A DNA stretch of 64,000 nucleotides from Pseudomonas sp. LRP2-20 (GTDB taxonomy: Bacteria > Pseudomonadota > Gammaproteobacteria > Pseudomonadales > Pseudomonadaceae), in the NCBI RefSeq assembly GCF_024349685.1, contig NZ_AP025944.1:4222001-4286000 (forward strand), read 5' to 3'. Shown piece by piece: positions 16,579 to 25,451 of the stretch; position 1 is the first letter of the stretch, and the number at the start of each line of letters is the position of its first letter. The translations under genes and the position numbers were made by a program. Under the pieces are notes generated by a model, which saw nothing but the letters and a program-made list of their open reading frames with translations, made no database searches and was not told where the DNA came from.

Positions 16579-17759
16579 TGAAGGTTCCTGCTCAACACCA
16601 ATAGGGCGATATCATCCGGCATCTCCCCAAGCGTAGCCAATCCGAATCGTTGGCGCAGCCCATCCAGGCTGCCACCCGCCGCCTTGACGATATCCGGCAA
16701 GGCAGCTTCTTTATCTTTGAGCGTATGCCCTGGCAAAAGGTCCAGAATGCCATCGGACATCAGGCTCAGGCTGAACTGCGGCGGCAACTCGATCACCAGG
16801 TCCTGGTAGGTCGCTTCGTCGAACAACCCTACCGGCAGGCCGCGGCCCTCAAGGTAGCGGGCCTCGCCCGGGGTATACAGCACCGGCAGCGGCAGGTGGC
16901 CGCCCACGGCGTAGGTCAGCAGGCCGGTTTCTTCGTCGATCACGCCACCGACCATGGTCACGTGCTTGCCCAGCTTGCAGTTGATCAGGCCGCGGTTGAT
17001 GTGGCTGAGCACTTCCGAAGGCTTGAATTCGCGCAGCTTGCTGCTGCGCTTGAATTCGAACAACAGCCGCGTGGTCATGAACTTCAGCAACACCGTGACG
17101 AATGCCGACGACGCGCCATGCCCGGAGACATCGGCGAGGTAGAAGGCAATGCGCCGCTCATCCACGCGGAAGTAGTCGGCGAAGTCACCCGACAGGTACA
17201 GCGACGGAATGATCTGGTGCTCGAAGGTGAACTCACCAAGCGCCCAGGGGCTTTCTGGCAGCATGTTCATCTGCACCTGGCGACCGGCGGTCTGGTCTTC
17301 CTGCAACAGGTGCAGGCTGGCCTCCAGTTCGCGATTGGCCGCTTCCAGCTTGTCGCGGTAGCGCTGGTTCTCCAGCACCAGGCGCGAACGGTCGAGCGCC
17401 CGGCGCACCGAGTGTTCGAGCACGGCCAGGTCTTCCAGCGGCTTGATCAGATAGTCGGCGGCCCCCAGGCGCAAGGCCTCGACCGCGTCGCTCATCACGC
17501 CGGCACCGGACACCACGATCACCGGTAACTGCGGCGCGCGCTCGCTGATCTGGCGGATCAGTTCGAGGCCGCCCATCTGCGGCATGCGCAGATCGCAGAT
17601 CACGAGGTCGGGCTGGTGTTCTTCGAAGACCTGGAGCCCCTGCTGGCCATTACCGGCCTGGAGGACGCTGAAGCCACTGTCTTCCAGATAGGCGGCGAGG
17701 CTCGCACGGACCACGTCGTCATCATCGATGATCAGCAGCGTTGCACTGATTTTCTGCAT
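16575..17759 (-). CDS. rssB: Response regulator with PP2C-type phosphatase output
   Basis: 394 residues. The receiver domain (1-125) has the acidic pocket IIDDDDV, the phospho-acceptor in VICDLRMPQMGG and the conserved lysine in YLIKPLED. A coiled-coil linker (residues 130-165) leads to a PPM/PP2C phosphatase domain with YLSGDFADYFRVD, FYLADVSGHGASSAF and MSDGILDLLPG. It should control phosphorylation of the STAS protein encoded next. ATG 17759 (MQKISATLLIIDDDD) gives the usual start of pseudomonad RssB; a frame to 17813 adds 18 residues. Unlike E. coli RssB, the output is a complete phosphatase, with the metal-binding aspartates kept. Confidence 0.75.
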   Translation of the reverse strand: MQKISATLLIIDDDDVVRASLAAYLEDSGFSVLQAGNGQQGLQVFEEHQPDLVICDLRMPQMGGLELIRQISERAPQLPVIVVSGAGVMSDAVEALRLGAADYLIKPLEDLAVLEHSVRRALDRSRLVLENQRYRDKLEAANRELEASLHLLQEDQTAGRQVQMNMLPESPWALGEFTFEHQIIPSLYLSGDFADYFRVDERRIAFYLADVSGHGASSAFVTVLLKFMTTRLLFEFKRSSKLREFKPSEVLSHINRGLINCKLGKHVTMVGGVIDEETGLLTYAVGGHLPLPVLYTPGEARYLEGRGLPVGLFDEATYQDLVIELPPQFSLSLMSDGILDLLPGHTLKDKEAALPDIVKAAGGSLDGLRQRFGLATLGEMPDDIALLVLSRNLQ

Positions 17760-18029
17760 GTGGGCGAACGGCGCCGATTTGGGTTGGTGCAGAGGCGTCT
17801 GCAAGGCTGACATCCAACTGCTGGAATACTCTGTGGTAACGCTCTACTTGAGTTGTAGGCCAAGAACCCGGCCCAGGCAACCAGCGGAGATACCTCGTAA
17901 GGCGCAGACGGTACTCCCATCCGCCAGGCGTTTCAAGCATACGTCGGTCGAGTTCGCTGCTCTTTACAGGGCAAATCACCGAGAGTTATAAGAATGCCAA
18001 CCAGTACAACCTATTGGGAAGGATGCAGC

Positions 18030-18329
18030 ATGCCTCATACGCCCTCCAATCACAGCGAGAAACGCGATTTCATCCGCATGCGCATCGACACCGAGGTCAG
18101 CCTGTTGCACGAGGGCCAGGTGATCGCCGCGGTGTGCCTGGACCTTTCCAGCGGCGGCATGCAGGTGCAGGCGCCGCAGCAATTCAAGGTCGGTGACCAC
18201 CTGGACGTGCGCATCGACTCCGACCACCCGGCACTCAAGGGCCTGCATGCCAGTACCGAGGTGGTGTGGATCGCCGACCAGCCCGGTGGCCAGCAAAAAT
18301 TTGGCCTGCGTATCCTGGCCATGCATTGA
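18030..18329 (+). CDS. PilZ-domain protein (small)
   Basis: 99 residues consisting of a single PilZ domain. The c-di-GMP-binding signatures are KRDFIRMR (RxxxR) and DLSSGGM (DxSxxG). GAAGGA seven bases before the ATG at 18030 sets the start. Divergent from rssB, convergent with mlaA. Likely a c-di-GMP receiver acting on an unknown partner. Confidence 0.85.
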   Translation: MPHTPSNHSEKRDFIRMRIDTEVSLLHEGQVIAAVCLDLSSGGMQVQAPQQFKVGDHLDVRIDSDHPALKGLHASTEVVWIADQPGGQQKFGLRILAMH

Positions 18330-18337
18330 GCTGTAAC

Positions 18338-18366
18338 AAAAACGGCGACCCGAAGGTCGCCGTTTT
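18338..18366. terminator. Bidirectional terminator between PilZ gene and mlaA
   Basis: AAAAACGGCGACC-CGAA-GGTCGCCGTTTT; A- and T-runs on both sides serve both convergent genes. Confidence 0.9.
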
Positions 18367-18380
18367 CTTGCCTGCAAGGA

Positions 18381-19088
18381 TCAGAAGTCGTCTTCGACTT
18401 CGCCATCGTTAACCTTGAACTCGCGGTTCTGCAGGTAGGCATTGCGGATGAAGATGTATTTGTCACCCTGAATCAGCTTCTCGGCCGACAGCAGGCTGGC
18501 GCGGGTGTCAACCACGTTGAGGGCGAAGATCGAGTTACGCACCGGCACATCGTTGATGTAACGGTAGGGTTCGGTGTAGCTGTCCGGGTACTTGGCCAGG
18601 CCGTCACGCACGGTGCTCGGGCCGAGCAGCGGGATCACGACGTACGGGCCGCTGGGCACGCCCCAGTGACCCAGGGTCTGGCCGAAGTCTTCGTCGTTGC
18701 GCTGCAGGCCCATCTTGGTGCCGACATCGAAGAAGCCGCCAAGGCCGAACACGGTGTTGACGATCAACCGCGCCGTATCCACGCCCGCCGCATGCGGCTT
18801 GAGCTGCAGCACGTTGTTGGCAAGGTTGGTGACATCGCCGACGTTGTTGAACATGTTGTGGATGCCATCCTGCAAGAACTGCGGGGTGACCCACTGGTAG
18901 CCCTTGGCCAATGGCTTGAGGCCATAGGTGTCGATCGTATCGTTGAAACGGAAGATCGGGCGGTTGACCGCTTCCCAGGGATCTTCCTCGGTGGCGGCAT
19001 GGGTGGCTGCCACGGGCGCCAGCAGCAAGCTGGCGCAGACACAGGCCTGGGTGACTCGCTCGATCACACCGGCACCGATCCTACGCAT
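18381..19088 (-). CDS. mlaA: Outer-membrane lipid asymmetry protein MlaA (VacJ)
   Basis: 235 residues. The conserved MlaA body starts at EDPWEAVNRPIFRFND and continues with LANNVLQLKPHAAGVDTAR, GLGGFFDVGTKMGL and FGQTLGHWGVPSGPYVVIPL. MlaA removes misplaced phospholipids from the outer leaflet and passes them to MlaC. The N-terminus is a signal sequence that appears to end in THA/A, without a lipobox at the cleavage site, whereas E. coli MlaA is a lipoprotein. GGAG precedes the ATG at 19088; the frame stays open to 19607 but that part overlaps the divergent gene and lacks homology. Confidence 0.9.
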   Translation of the reverse strand: MRRIGAGVIERVTQACVCASLLLAPVAATHAATEEDPWEAVNRPIFRFNDTIDTYGLKPLAKGYQWVTPQFLQDGIHNMFNNVGDVTNLANNVLQLKPHAAGVDTARLIVNTVFGLGGFFDVGTKMGLQRNDEDFGQTLGHWGVPSGPYVVIPLLGPSTVRDGLAKYPDSYTEPYRYINDVPVRNSIFALNVVDTRASLLSAEKLIQGDKYIFIRNAYLQNREFKVNDGEVEDDF

Positions 19089-19277
19089 AGATGTTTCTCC
19101 ATCGAAATTCTCGGCCGCAAGCGCAACAGGTGCGCTGCTGTACGGCGGCAGTATAGAGCGTTGGGCGCTGATAAACAGCTTTACACATTTTTGCTCAATA
19201 ATTTGTGAACAGCTGTTACCCGTCACAGCACGGTAACAATCGTCCAATAGCCTGCGGACTATTTCAGGGACGTTACC

Positions 19278-19841
19278 ATGCTCGCTGCACCCGCCATTAC
19301 CGCTGTACTGTTCGGCCTGCGCGGTTGCCTGGTCCAGGCCACCGACGGCCACACCCTGCCCGCCCCTGGTGCCCTCGAGACGCTGGAAGGCCTGCGCCAC
19401 GCACAGGTGCCGTGCATCTGGCTCGACGACCTGGGCAGCCTGCAGAGCAGGCGCCTGGCCAGCGTGCTGCCGGACTGGCTGCCGGGCCACACGGTCAACG
19501 GCGTACGCTGGCCGGCACCGAACGCCTGCTGGCAGGCATTGATGAGCCTGGACAGCGAGTGCCTGGAGGGTTGCGTGCTGGTCAGCGGTGAACCAAAGCT
19601 GCTGCAATCAGGCCTCAACGCCGGCCTGTGGACAGTGGGACTTGCGGCCTGCAACCCCTCATGCGCAAGCACGTCCGCGCAGTGGCAGGCCATGACCTCG
19701 CAAGAACAGGAACTGGCCCGCGGCAAGGCCACGTTGGCCCTGTTCAGCCTGGGCGTGCATTCGGTGATCGACCACCTCGAAGAACTGGACACCTGCCTTG
19801 CCGACATCGCCCTGCGCTGCAGCAAGGGTGAAAAACCCTGA
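19278..19841 (+). CDS. HAD-superfamily phosphonatase-like protein, probable pseudoenzyme
   Basis: 187 residues with overall resemblance to phosphonoacetaldehyde hydrolase-like HAD proteins, for example GLNAGLWTVGLA near residue 115, which aligns with the GRNAGMWTVGV stretch of phosphonatases. The catalytic pieces are missing: motif I should read hhhDxxGT but is AVLFGLRGCLVQ with no aspartate, and the motif IV acidic pair before GLNAG is replaced by LVSGEPKLL. So hydrolase activity is unlikely. The position next to mlaA is shared with other pseudomonads. Possible structural or regulatory role; not known. Confidence 0.65.
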   Translation: MLAAPAITAVLFGLRGCLVQATDGHTLPAPGALETLEGLRHAQVPCIWLDDLGSLQSRRLASVLPDWLPGHTVNGVRWPAPNACWQALMSLDSECLEGCVLVSGEPKLLQSGLNAGLWTVGLAACNPSCASTSAQWQAMTSQEQELARGKATLALFSLGVHSVIDHLEELDTCLADIALRCSKGEKP

Positions 19842-19963
19842 CACAGCCCCATTGATGCGGATCATGCAAAGCGCCAGCGAGTGGATTACGCTAGGAACAG
19901 GCGAGAACCTTTGCCGCTTCGCTGAGGTCCATGCCTTGCCAAGCCATTGATGGAGAACAGCCA

Positions 19964-20227
19964 ATGCCTGCCCGCGAATTGCAAGAGCGCTTGAACAGCC
20001 TGCGCGAGCAACTGGACCGCAACGTACCGCTTTCGGATGAAGAACTGGCCGCCCTGCACGAAGAGGCCAGGCAGATCGAAGCGCAGTTGAAGCTCGAGGA
20101 AGCCACGCCGGACAACAACGTGGTCGACGGGGTGAACCTGGCGATCGAACGTTTCGAAGCCGAGCACCCGGACCTGACCGCCACCCTGCGCAGCATTGCC
20201 AACTCGCTGCACAGCATGGGGATCTGA
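19964..20227 (+). CDS. DUF4404 family protein
   Basis: 87 residues, mostly helical and charged: MPARELQERLNSLREQLDRN, then EELAALHEEARQIEAQLKLE and IERFEAEHPDLTATLRSIAN. This matches the small cytoplasmic DUF4404 family, whose function is not known. GGAG eight bases before the ATG at 19964 decides the start. The segments at 5-30 and 40-55 could form a short coiled coil. Confidence 0.75.
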   Translation: MPARELQERLNSLREQLDRNVPLSDEELAALHEEARQIEAQLKLEEATPDNNVVDGVNLAIERFEAEHPDLTATLRSIANSLHSMGI

Positions 20228-20234
20228 AACAGCC

Positions 20235-20315
20235 GGGGCCGCTTTGCGGCCCATCGCCGGCAAGCGCGGCTCCCACAGGGTGCGGCGCTTGCCGGGATGG
20301 CTGCAAAGCAGCCCC
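20235..20315. repeat. REP-type inverted repeat, variant
   Basis: GGGGCCGCTTTGCGGCCCAT followed by CGCCGGCAAGCGCGGCTCCC, facing GCGCTTGCCGGGATGGCTGC AAAGCAGCCCC. This is the 'ccgctttgcggcccatcgccggcaag' REP subtype, also at 45466 and 57766. Confidence 0.7.
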
Positions 20316-20328
20316 AACTACACAGAAC

Positions 20329-21159
20329 TTACTGGCGAACCAGTCGCAGGTTCGCCGGGCTGATCGCCCCGGTGCTGCGGTATGGGTTGATGTCCAACCC
20401 GCCGCGGCGCACATACCGCGCATACACGGTCAGGTGCTCCGGTTGCAGCAGGTTCTTCAAATCCAGGTAGATCCGCTCCACGCACTGTTCGTGGAAGTCG
20501 GCATGCTGGCGGAAGCTGATCAGATAGGTCAGCAGGCTGGCATGGTCCAGCGCCCTGCCCTTGTACTCCACCACCACGCTGCCCCAGTCTGGCTGGCCGG
20601 TCACCGGGCAGTTGGATTTGAGCAGGTGGCTGTGCACGGTCTCTTCGACAATGCGCTCAGGGTTGCAGCTCAGCAGTTCAGGTTGCGGCTGCTCGTAGTT
20701 GTCGATCGCCACATCCAGTGCATCGATGCACTGCCCAGGCAAGGCCATCACGCCCTGCGCCTCAACTTCCGCCAGGGTACGCACTTGCACGCCCACCGGC
20801 TTGCCAGCGGCGGCCGACAGATCGCTCACCAGGCATGCCTGCAAATCGTTGATCGAGGCGAACTGGGTCTGGTTCAGCGAGTTGAGGTAGAGCTTGAACG
20901 ACTTCGACTCGATGATATTCGGCGAATCGGCCGGTATGGCAAATTCGCCGATGGCCACCACCGGCTTGCCCGAGGGCAGCAGCCACGACAGCTCGAAGCA
21001 GTTCCAGTAGTCCACGCCCTGCCACGGCAGGGTCTGGGCGGTCACACCCAGCTCGGCCCACTTGGCCGTGCGCGGGATCGGGAACAACAGCGAAGGCGTG
21101 TAGGTGGCAATGTATTCGCTGGATTTGCCCAGCGGGGAATGTTCGGCGGCGGGATGCAT
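20329..21159 (-). CDS. queF: NADPH-dependent 7-cyano-7-deazaguanine reductase
   Basis: 276-residue YkvM/E. coli-type long QueF, which reduces preQ0 to preQ1 in queuosine synthesis. Recognisable parts are the [17 protein letters not shown] motif, the nucleophilic cysteine in [17 protein letters not shown] that forms the thioimide, and the C-terminal [20 protein letters not shown] with the catalytic His/Glu set. Length and order fit the family. Single gene, convergent with the DUF4404 gene across a REP element. Confidence 0.95.
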   Translation of the reverse strand: MHPAAEHSPLGKSSEYIATYTPSLLFPIPRTAKWAELGVTAQTLPWQGVDYWNCFELSWLLPSGKPVVAIGEFAIPADSPNIIESKSFKLYLNSLNQTQFASINDLQACLVSDLSAAAGKPVGVQVRTLAEVEAQGVMALPGQCIDALDVAIDNYEQPQPELLSCNPERIVEETVHSHLLKSNCPVTGQPDWGSVVVEYKGRALDHASLLTYLISFRQHADFHEQCVERIYLDLKNLLQPEHLTVYARYVRRGGLDINPYRSTGAISPANLRLVRQ

Positions 21160-21227
21160 GGAAACTGACCTGAAGGTTCGAAATTGCCCTTAGTCTACCG
21201 GTTTTGCACCCCGCCTTGCAGGCCCGC

Positions 21228-21755
21228 TTACTCGATGGTCAGCCCCCCGACCATGCCGGCCTGGTAATGCCCCGGTACGTTGCAGGCGAACTCGATGGGC
21301 GCCGACTTGCGGAACGTCCAGGTCAGCTCGGCGCGCTGGCCGGGCTGCACCAGCACGGTGTTGCCGCCATCGTGACCATGGGCAGCATGGTCCATCGGTT
21401 TGGCGGGCGCGTGGCCCATCTGCGAGTGGTCCATGCCCTCATGCTGCATGGCGGTGTTGAACATCTTGCCCTGCATGGCGATCATTTCTTTCTGGTGCTC
21501 GGCATGCATGGCCTTGTCACCCAGGTTGAATTCATGGGGCAGCTTGCCTTCGTTGACCAGCACGAAGCGCACGGTCTCGCCCGCCTTCACGTGCAGGCTC
21601 TTGGGCTCGAAGGCGATGTCCTTGAGCACCACTTCAACGGTGCGGGTGGCCTGGGCAGCCGGGGCTGGCTCGCCGAATGCGAAGGTTTTCGCCTCGCCTG
21701 CCAGGGTTGGCAGGCTGACCAGGGCCAGGGCGGCGGCGATGAACAGGTGTTTCAT
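21228..21755 (-). CDS. Periplasmic cupredoxin-domain copper protein
   Basis: 175 residues with signal peptide MKHLFIAAALALVSLPTLAG. The mature part is a plastocyanin-like domain: type 1 copper ligands are the His in GKLPHEFNLG and the Cys-His-Met set in EFACNVPGHYQAGM. Between them is a Met/His-rich insert (residues 90-125, e.g. MQHEGMDHSQMGHAP), typical of proteins that bind extra Cu(I). It is divergent from copRS and shares its promoter region with a copper-box-like palindrome. Probably a periplasmic copper chaperone or buffer (CopI-like), induced by CopR. Confidence 0.8.
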   Translation of the reverse strand: MKHLFIAAALALVSLPTLAGEAKTFAFGEPAPAAQATRTVEVVLKDIAFEPKSLHVKAGETVRFVLVNEGKLPHEFNLGDKAMHAEHQKEMIAMQGKMFNTAMQHEGMDHSQMGHAPAKPMDHAAHGHDGGNTVLVQPGQRAELTWTFRKSAPIEFACNVPGHYQAGMVGGLTIE

Positions 21756-21815
21756 GATGACTCCGAAGATCACGTCGGGATGGGACCACTCTAGAAAGGC
21801 GCGGCTGGCGCTTGG

Positions 21816-21842
21816 CTGACAAGAAGATTACAACTTTGTCAG
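21816..21842. promoter_or_regulatory. Candidate CopR box between the cupredoxin gene and copRS
   Basis: GCTGACAA (21815-21822) and TTGTCAGC form perfect 8-bp inverted arms around GAAGATTACAACT. The TGACA...TTACA...TGTCA layout resembles cop/pco boxes. It lies 115-141 bases before copR and 61-87 bases before the cupredoxin ATG, so one site could serve both. Confidence 0.6.
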
Positions 21843-21956
21843 CTTGGGCGAGGCTCGAGTTAGTCACGTATCATTTCAGCCATCCCATCATCCCTGTGCG
21901 GCGGGTTTACCCGCCCCCACAAGGAACCGCGTCAACCCTCTGATTGTGGATTGAGC

Positions 21957-22637
21957 ATGAAACTGCTGATCGTCGAAGACCAGGCCCGCACCGGCCAGTA
22001 CCTGAGCCAGGGCCTGAGCGAAGCCGGCTTCGCCACCGAACTGGCCACCGACGGCGAGACCGGCCAGTACCTGGCCCTGACCGGCGACCACGACTTGCTG
22101 ATCCTCGACGTGATGCTGCCCGGGCGTGACGGCTGGCAGATCCTGCAGGCCGTGCGCACTGCCGGGCTGGACACACCGGTGCTGTTCCTGACCGCCCGCG
22201 ACGCCGTCGAGGACCGCGTGCACGGCCTGGAACTGGGCGCCGACGATTACCTGGTCAAGCCGTTCGCCTTCTCCGAGCTGCTGGCCCGGGTGCGCAGCCT
22301 GCTGCGCCGCGGCACCAGCCCCAGCCAGGACACCACCCTGACCCTCGCCGACCTGCGCCTGGACCTGATCCGCCGCCGCGCCGAACGGGCCGGCACGCGC
22401 ATCGACCTGACGGCCAAGGAGTTCGCCCTGCTCGAACTGCTGCTACGCCGCCAGGGCGAGGTGCTGCCCAAATCGCTGATCGCCTCGCAAGTGTGGGACA
22501 TGAACTTCGACAGCGACACCAACGTCATCGAAGTGGCCGTGCGCCGCCTGCGCCTGAAGATCGACGACCCGCACCCGAACAAGCTGATCCATACCGTACG
22601 CGGCATGGGCTACGTGCTCGAAGAGCGCCACCACTGA
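21957..22637 (+). CDS. copR: Copper-responsive response regulator
   Basis: 226-residue OmpR/PhoB-type regulator. Receiver residues 1-115 include the acidic pair in LLIVEDQ, phospho-acceptor in [14 protein letters not shown] and lysine in [21 protein letters not shown]. The winged helix C-terminus has [20 protein letters not shown] and [18 protein letters not shown], the CusR/CopR/IrlR subgroup wording. It overlaps copS by one base. Context (cupredoxin divergent) supports copper sensing. ATG 21957 is preferred over the TTG at 21951. Confidence 0.85.
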   Translation: MKLLIVEDQARTGQYLSQGLSEAGFATELATDGETGQYLALTGDHDLLILDVMLPGRDGWQILQAVRTAGLDTPVLFLTARDAVEDRVHGLELGADDYLVKPFAFSELLARVRSLLRRGTSPSQDTTLTLADLRLDLIRRRAERAGTRIDLTAKEFALLELLLRRQGEVLPKSLIASQVWDMNFDSDTNVIEVAVRRLRLKIDDPHPNKLIHTVRGMGYVLEERHH

Positions 22638-23980
22638 TGCGCAGGCTGTCCCTCGGCACGCGCCTGGCACTGCTGTTTGCCGCCTGCACCGCTGCCGTGT
22701 CGCTGGGCGCCGGGCTGCTGTTCAACCGTGCCAGCGAGCAGCATTTCGTCGAACTGGACCAGCAACTGCTGGAGTCGCGCCTTTCCCTGTTTCGCAGCCA
22801 GCTCGCCGGCCTGAAGCACCCCGACCAGTTGCAAGGCCGCTTGCCAGCCCTGCGCGACGAGCTCAGCCACCAGGCTGACCTCGCGCTGCGCATCGATGGC
22901 CCAGACGGTGCGCACTGGTTCGCCAGCCGCGACGGCCTGCCAGGCACACCGTCGACACCCACGCTGACGACCCTGCACGCCGAGGGCGTCGATTACCGAA
23001 GCCTCACGGTCCCCCCGGACGATCAGACGTCTGCACAGCTGACGCTGTTTCTCGATATCACCCATCACCAGCACTTCCTGCAAGGCATGCAGCGCCTGAT
23101 CTGGCTTACCGTCGGGCTATCGGCGCTGGCCACTGCCCTGCTTGGTGCCTGGGCCGCACGCAGTGGCCTGCGCCCCCTGCGCCAGATGGGCCAGGTGGCT
23201 GCCAGCGTGTCGGCACGCTCACTGACCACTCGCCTGCCGGTGGCGCAGATGCCGGAGGAGCTGGCCGAACTGGCCACCACGGTGAACGCCATGCTGCAAC
23301 GCCTGGACGACGCCTTCCAACGCCTGTCGGCGTTCTCCGCCGACATCGCCCACGAACTGCGCACGCCGCTTTCCAACCTGCTGACCCACACCCAGGTCAC
23401 CCTCACCCGCCCGCGCAGCCTGGAGGAGTACCGCGAGGCACTGCATGGCAACCTCGAGGAGCTGCAGTGGATGGCGCAGATGATCAACGACATGCTGTTC
23501 CTCGCCAAAGCAGACCACGGCCTGTTGGTGCCGGGGCAGACGGCGCTGGCCCTGCACGAGGACGTGGATGCGCTGCTGGAGTACTACGCGCCGTTGGCCG
23601 AGGATAATGACGTGCAATTGCTGCGCGAGGGCGAGGCGATCGTGCAGGGTGACCGGCCTATGCTGAGACGGGCGCTGTCCAACCTGCTCGACAATGCCCT
23701 GCGCTTCACCCCGCCAGGCGGGCAGATACGGGTGACGCTGGAGCCGGGGTTGCGGCTTTGCGTGGCCAATACCGGGGCGGCAATTGAACCGTCAGCGTTA
23801 CCGCGCTTGTTCGATCGCTTCTACCGGGTGGACCCGGCGCGGCGGGAAGGCAGCAGCGAGCATGCGGGGCTGGGCTTGGCGATTACCCGGTCGATCATAC
23901 AGGCCCATGGCGGGAGCATTCAGGCGCATTGCCAGGATGGCTGGACCCGTTTCGTGATCGAATTGCCTGAAGTCCGGTGA
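22637..23980 (+). CDS. copS: Copper sensor histidine kinase
   Basis: 447 residues. Two membrane segments (about 11-28 and 152-172) bracket a periplasmic sensor of about 120 residues. Then come a HAMP domain (RSGLRPLRQMGQVAASVSAR), the H-box FSADIAHELRTPLSNLL, the N-box RRALSNLLDNALRFTP and the G-box EHAGLGLAITRSI. This is the CusS/CopS/IrlS subgroup of heavy-metal sensor kinases. The ATG shares its first base with the copR stop, so expression is coupled. Confidence 0.85.
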   Translation: MRRLSLGTRLALLFAACTAAVSLGAGLLFNRASEQHFVELDQQLLESRLSLFRSQLAGLKHPDQLQGRLPALRDELSHQADLALRIDGPDGAHWFASRDGLPGTPSTPTLTTLHAEGVDYRSLTVPPDDQTSAQLTLFLDITHHQHFLQGMQRLIWLTVGLSALATALLGAWAARSGLRPLRQMGQVAASVSARSLTTRLPVAQMPEELAELATTVNAMLQRLDDAFQRLSAFSADIAHELRTPLSNLLTHTQVTLTRPRSLEEYREALHGNLEELQWMAQMINDMLFLAKADHGLLVPGQTALALHEDVDALLEYYAPLAEDNDVQLLREGEAIVQGDRPMLRRALSNLLDNALRFTPPGGQIRVTLEPGLRLCVANTGAAIEPSALPRLFDRFYRVDPARREGSSEHAGLGLAITRSIIQAHGGSIQAHCQDGWTRFVIELPEVR

Positions 23981-23983
23981 CAT

Positions 23984-24138
23984 GGGGGCTGCTTTGCAGC
24001 CCTTCGCGGGCAAGCCCGCTCCCACAGGGATCGCGCCTGATTCCAGAAATTGAGCAACACAGGTGCTCCCACAGGTATTGCACAGCCTTCAGGGCTTGTG
24101 CTGCCCCTGTGGAAGCGGGCTTGCCCGCGAAAGGGCCC
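23984..24138. repeat. REP cluster (three units)
   Basis: A REP at 23984-24028, a fragment GTGCTCCCACAGG near 24063, and an inverted unit at 24104-24138, between convergent copS and lolE. Confidence 0.75.
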
Positions 24139-24150
24139 TGACAGGAGGAC

Positions 24151-25392
24151 TCAGACCGCCAGGCCAATCGCCGGCTGCACCTGCGACGCGCGGTACGCCG
24201 GGTAGAGGGTCGCCAGGAAGCTCATCACCAGCCCCGCCGCGCAGATCATCAGCACATCCCCGCCCTGCAGCTCGGACGGCAAGCTGCTGACGAAGTAAAC
24301 ATCCGAGGTGAAGATGTGTTGCCCGCTCACCCGCTCCAGCCAGCCGACGATCTGGCTGACATTGAGCGCGGCGATCACCCCGAGCACACCACCGATCAAG
24401 GTGCCGACAATACCGATCAGGCTGCCCTGGACCATGAACGTGCCCATGATCTGCGCCGGCGTGGCGCCCAGGGTACGCAGGATGGCAATGTCCGGCCCCT
24501 TGTCGTTCACCACCATTACCAGGGTGGCGATGATGTTGAAGGCCGCCACCGCGATGATCATCAGCAGCAACAGGCCGATCATGGTCTTTTCCATCTTCAT
24601 CGCACTGAACAGGCTGCCCTGGGTGTGCGACCAGTCATCGGCGCGGTAGCCATCGCCCAAACCGGCAGCAATTGCCTTGGACACCTGCGGCGCGGCATAC
24701 AGGTCGTGCAGTTTCAGGCGCACGCCCTGAACCTGGCCTGGCGCCCAGCGCTGCATTTCGCCGGCATCGGCCACGTGCATGTAGGCCTGCGAGCCATCCA
24801 GCTCGGCACCGACCTTGAAGATGCCAACCACGGTCAGGCGCTGCATGCGCGGGGTGATGCCACCGGGCTCCTTGCTGATTTCCGGCACGATCAGGGTCAG
24901 CTTGTCACCGGTGTTGAGGCGAAAGCGCCGCGCGGTCAGTTCGCCGATGACCACGCCGTACTCACCCGGCTGCAGGTCCTGCAGGCGGCCCTGGACGATA
25001 TGCTGGCCGACGATGGAAACCTTGCTCTCCTCGGCCGGGTCGATGCCGCTGACCTGGATCGGCTGCATCGCGCCCTTGTACGAGAGCATGCCTTCCATCT
25101 CGGTGATCGGCGCTGCGGCCATCACCGCCGGGTTCTGCAACGCGGCATCGGCCGCCTTGTGCCAGTCATCCAGCGGCTGCACGCCAAGGATCGAGGCATG
25201 CGGCACCAGGCCGAGAATGCGCGAACTCATCTCGCGCTGGAAGCCGTTCATCACCGACAGCACCACGATCATCGCCAGCACGCCCAGCGACAGGCCGATC
25301 ATCGAGGTCATCGAAATGAACGAGATGAAGTGGTTGCGGCGCTTGGCCCGGGTGTAGCGCGCGCCGATGAAGATGGGCAAGGGTCTGAACAT
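24151..25392 (-). CDS. lolE: Lipoprotein-releasing ABC transporter permease (distal)
   Basis: 413 residues, LolC/E type: one N-terminal membrane helix ([20 protein letters not shown]), a large periplasmic domain (residues 50-260), then three helices with the FtsX-like region [20 protein letters not shown]. With LolD and LolC it extracts outer-membrane lipoproteins from the inner membrane and hands them to LolA. It is last in the lolCDE order and closely similar to the first permease, so C and E labels are assigned by order only. Start at MFRPLPIF; a frame to 25407 adds five residues. Confidence 0.85.
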   Translation of the reverse strand: MFRPLPIFIGARYTRAKRRNHFISFISMTSMIGLSLGVLAMIVVLSVMNGFQREMSSRILGLVPHASILGVQPLDDWHKAADAALQNPAVMAAAPITEMEGMLSYKGAMQPIQVSGIDPAEESKVSIVGQHIVQGRLQDLQPGEYGVVIGELTARRFRLNTGDKLTLIVPEISKEPGGITPRMQRLTVVGIFKVGAELDGSQAYMHVADAGEMQRWAPGQVQGVRLKLHDLYAAPQVSKAIAAGLGDGYRADDWSHTQGSLFSAMKMEKTMIGLLLLMIIAVAAFNIIATLVMVVNDKGPDIAILRTLGATPAQIMGTFMVQGSLIGIVGTLIGGVLGVIAALNVSQIVGWLERVSGQHIFTSDVYFVSSLPSELQGGDVLMICAAGLVMSFLATLYPAYRASQVQPAIGLAV

Positions 25393-25451
25393 GTAGGAAA
25401 CACCCAAATTAAACGGGAAAACGGGGCGGCGCTGCCACCCCGCGCACTCGG

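Noticed and set aside
18381..19607. Extended 408-residue version of MlaA
   Set aside because: The upstream part overlaps the divergent HAD-like gene and has no homology; the signal peptide at 19088 marks the true start.
23984..24138. REP cluster as a CRISPR array
   Set aside because: Units are palindromic, in alternating orientation and irregularly spaced, with no spacers of constant length and no cas genes.
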